From Primulina eburnea (taxonomy: Eukaryota; Streptophyta; Magnoliopsida; Lamiales; Gesneriaceae), in the NCBI RefSeq assembly GCF_022965805.1, contig NC_133106.1:34833913-34897912 (forward strand): a stretch of 64,000 bases of DNA, in the 5' to 3' direction. The notes under the pieces are model-generated. The model saw only the letters and a list, made by a program, of their open reading frames with translations, made no database searches and had not been told where the DNA came from. The position numbers were made by a program, and so were the translations under genes. Positions 61,546-64,000 of this stretch are shown here, in pieces (the stretch's first letter is position 1; each line of letters begins with the position of its first letter).

Positions 61546-63948
61546 TCACATAATACAACAATTCTGTTGGGACTCGATCATCTGAGACCTGCGCAAAAAT
61601 GTGTGAAATTTTTTGATCAGCTATACCCGCATGCGAAAACAGAAAAGAAACCGAAAGATGATATTGAATCATGAGTTTTGTTTTGTTGATCAAAATACCA
61701 ATTCAATCAGAAGCTAGGGTTGACAACTAACTTTTACTCGTACTATTTTGTCAGTTCCAATGTACCACATTTTCATACAAACTACAGTCTGTAGCCACGA
61801 CAAACACAGAGATGCATGAATTCTAATGACTTTAGAAAATCCGAAAAGAGTTAAACCACTCTCATTATCACAGGATAGGTTCCATAAGAAACATAGCACC
61901 GGCTTGCCGGGAGTCAGAGTAAGTATTATAAACTACACTAACAAGGTCAGATGAACTTACAATTGTCCGAGATTTGATAAATCAAATTCTGGAGCGAGCT
62001 CTTGCACTATATCATTAGGTGGTTGACCACATTCTTGCATTTTCTGCATCAGCTCCACAATCTTGTTGAAGTTGTTGGGATCAGACGCATAAACTTGGTT
62101 TAGATCTTTTATAAGTTCATACTGGTGGGAATAACATGCATACTCCTCATCAGTTAGTTTAGCTTTATTCTCTTCCAACCATATTGGATAACGTTCTCCA
62201 ATCTCTTTCATAGGTTCGTGAAGAATTTCCTTGGACAGAAGTTGTTGCATCATCGTCTCCACGATCGAATCCATGTCCTGCAATTGTGAGCCAAATATAT
62301 GATTTGTCACTTTGATTGGAGCATATACAGAACAGATATACATTGTACTCAAATACAATGGACAAGACACCAATCACCACCCTCACCAACCACCAGATCA
62401 TGTGCCCGAAGAATTAAACAACGGAGCAAAAACAAAGACATTGGGATGTCGGGAAGGACAATGAAATAATTATATGCAAAAAAAACAGAAAATGCAAAGC
62501 ATATTTTCAGCATTTTCAAAAACAAATTGCTTAACTGCTTAATCTATCTTGCTTGGTTCGCCCCCGACTCATGGTGCTACCTTGAGTGTGGATTCAAATA
62601 GTAATTCTTATTGAACGATTGCCTTTTGATTATTTACTTTATTTGCTCACTTCAAAATAGCAACACTCTTAACTGTCAAGAATGAGATTCCACTCTGGAA
62701 GTTGTAGCCTAAGCTCCACCACATCACAACACTAATAATAAGATGAAGTGCAATGATAACATGTTATATAAAGCGTTCTTGCTTGAAGTTACGTGACATT
62801 TAGTTTCACATAATATTAAAAACAAAGAGCAAAGTGAACTAAATAGCAGATGTTGATATGTAAATAGCATATCACATTCTCATTTCTAATTCTGACAAGA
62901 AGAAACTCTGTCCCTTCTCAACTTGCATGATTAAAAATGGATGGGTCATATTTGCCAAGCATGAACACAAGAAATTATGATTCAAGCACTTCATATGTTA
63001 ACCAAAAAACAAATTCATAATACAGCATTTTAGGCTAGTAAGTTATTCTGTAATCTTTAATGGGAAGCATATGGTCTCTATCAGACTTTCACTATTTCGA
63101 TGTTATAATACCTGTGATGGAATCGTAAAAATTTGCAAACCAAAGGTTTGGATATGCTGTCCTTATTTGATCACGAAACAGTCCTACCTCTTTCTAGTTA
63201 TGATAATACTAAGCAAAACAGCAGATGGAGTTTGTGACTAGTGAAAGGCCAAAAGAAACTCAATTTTCTTGTAGAAATACTAAGAAAGATGATGCTTGAA
63301 TAAAAATTTAAAAAAAGCACGAGTTAGATTACCTAGATTACTTTTATAAGGAAATAAAGAAATTTGCACCGTCGATACTTTCACTTTCATAGAAAACAAA
63401 AAACCAATAATTATCCCTAGAGTACTAGTTTCCAAGAAATTTTCCAGAAGAAACTAACTTAAAGAGCAAACTATTCTCGACACATCAGGAAACCTTCAAG
63501 GACCGTGCTAAATTCAAGAACCATGTCAAGTAGAATAAGATTTTAGAACATATAATGCATTTAGCGTACCAAACCATCATCTTAAAACAAGACATGTGAA
63601 AACCAAGAATCCCGTGAACTCCAGGATATTTAGTAAAGAGCACCGACCTGAGAACCAGCAAGTTCCTCGAATTGCTTAACCCAATCTTCTAGCATTGCAT
63701 CACCTCCCAAATTATCAGCATCCATTTCTTGTTTTGGACCAGTCACCGATTCCAATCCTCTGACAGCTTCCCTGGTTTGCTTTCTTAGCTTATCAAGCGC
63801 CTCCGTAACATGTGATTCTTGCTTTGATGGCACCTTTTGCTTACCCTTTTTCTTGATCTTCAAATCCGGCAAGCCCAATCCCAATCCTCGAACATTGGCA
63901 CCGGACAATGAAGATAAACTATCTTTCTTGTTTTCTCCAAGTTTGCCA
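61546..63948 (-). CDS. PEX19: PEX19, peroxisomal membrane protein chaperone/import receptor (5' end outside window)
   Basis: Cytosolic, farnesylated receptor that binds new peroxisomal membrane proteins and docks at PEX3. Visible exons: 63948-63648, 62277-61961 and 61588-61546; junctions CAG|GAC and TT|G keep the frame. The first visible exon has [36 protein letters not shown] and [16 protein letters not shown]. The second has [40 protein letters not shown] and [18 protein letters not shown]. The third ends SQQNCCIM, whose last four residues (CCIM) form a CaaX farnesylation box. The N-terminal exon with the PEX3-binding helix must lie right of position 64000. The upstream acceptor (GGTAG at 63949-63953) shows the first visible exon is internal. 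No damage. Confidence 0.93.
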
Positions 63949-64000
63949 CTACCATAAATCACAACTCCACATGTTAAAAAAAAATATACACGCACGAAAT

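Overview
The window is nuclear DNA of a flowering plant. Its protein-coding genes are split by GT-AG introns, it is AT-rich between genes, and it holds plant-only families: an RGF/GLV peptide precursor, a miR171-targeted GRAS factor, DUF241, NPF and HyPRP genes. It is crowded with short non-autonomous DNA transposons. From memory, the most abundant of these (termini with GTGAGAC-GTCTCAC palindromes) resembles a repeat common in Lamiales such as Gesneriaceae. That placement is a guess from style, not a database match.

Layout. 1-1.6 kb: remains of an NRT1.1-like NPF transporter (minus) carrying a C-terminally truncated DUF241 ORF in the opposite orientation. 2.7-8.1 kb: two copies of a truncated hybrid proline-rich protein gene, one split by a MITE. 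8.1-11.5 kb: a SINE-like element and a complex I NDUFB8-like gene (minus) with a frameshift and no visible last exon. 11.9-13.9 kb: an L1-type LINE fragment with a 5' inversion. 14.4-16.2 kb: intact two-exon L-lactate dehydrogenase (minus). 19.7-20.9 kb: a four-exon RGF/GOLVEN/CLEL peptide precursor (minus), assembled here by hand. 25.0-28.5 kb: five-exon ATG8 (minus). 36.3-38.8 kb: HAM/SCL6-type GRAS factor with a complete miR171 site. 46.7-47.1 kb: a small orphan ORF. 57.0-60.6 kb: five-exon GT8 glycosyltransferase of the PGSIP7/8 type. 61.5-64 kb: PEX19 (minus), whose first exon lies beyond the right edge.

The genes do not form an operon or pathway; they are independent plant loci separated by transposon-rich DNA. 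Reading frames join in phase across all exons of LDH, RGF, ATG8, GT8 and the visible PEX19 exons, so I regard these as functional. The NPF, DUF241, HyPRP, NDUFB8 and LINE loci carry visible damage.

I found no new defence-like or biosynthetic system. The most interesting signals are structural: the NPF/DUF241 chimera, the empty versus filled MITE site in the HyPRP duplication, a 675-bp hAT-like element nested in a MITE with a perfect 8-bp target duplication, a LINE with twin-priming architecture, a head-to-head MITE pair behind the HAM gene, and the unusual peptide-hormone precursor.
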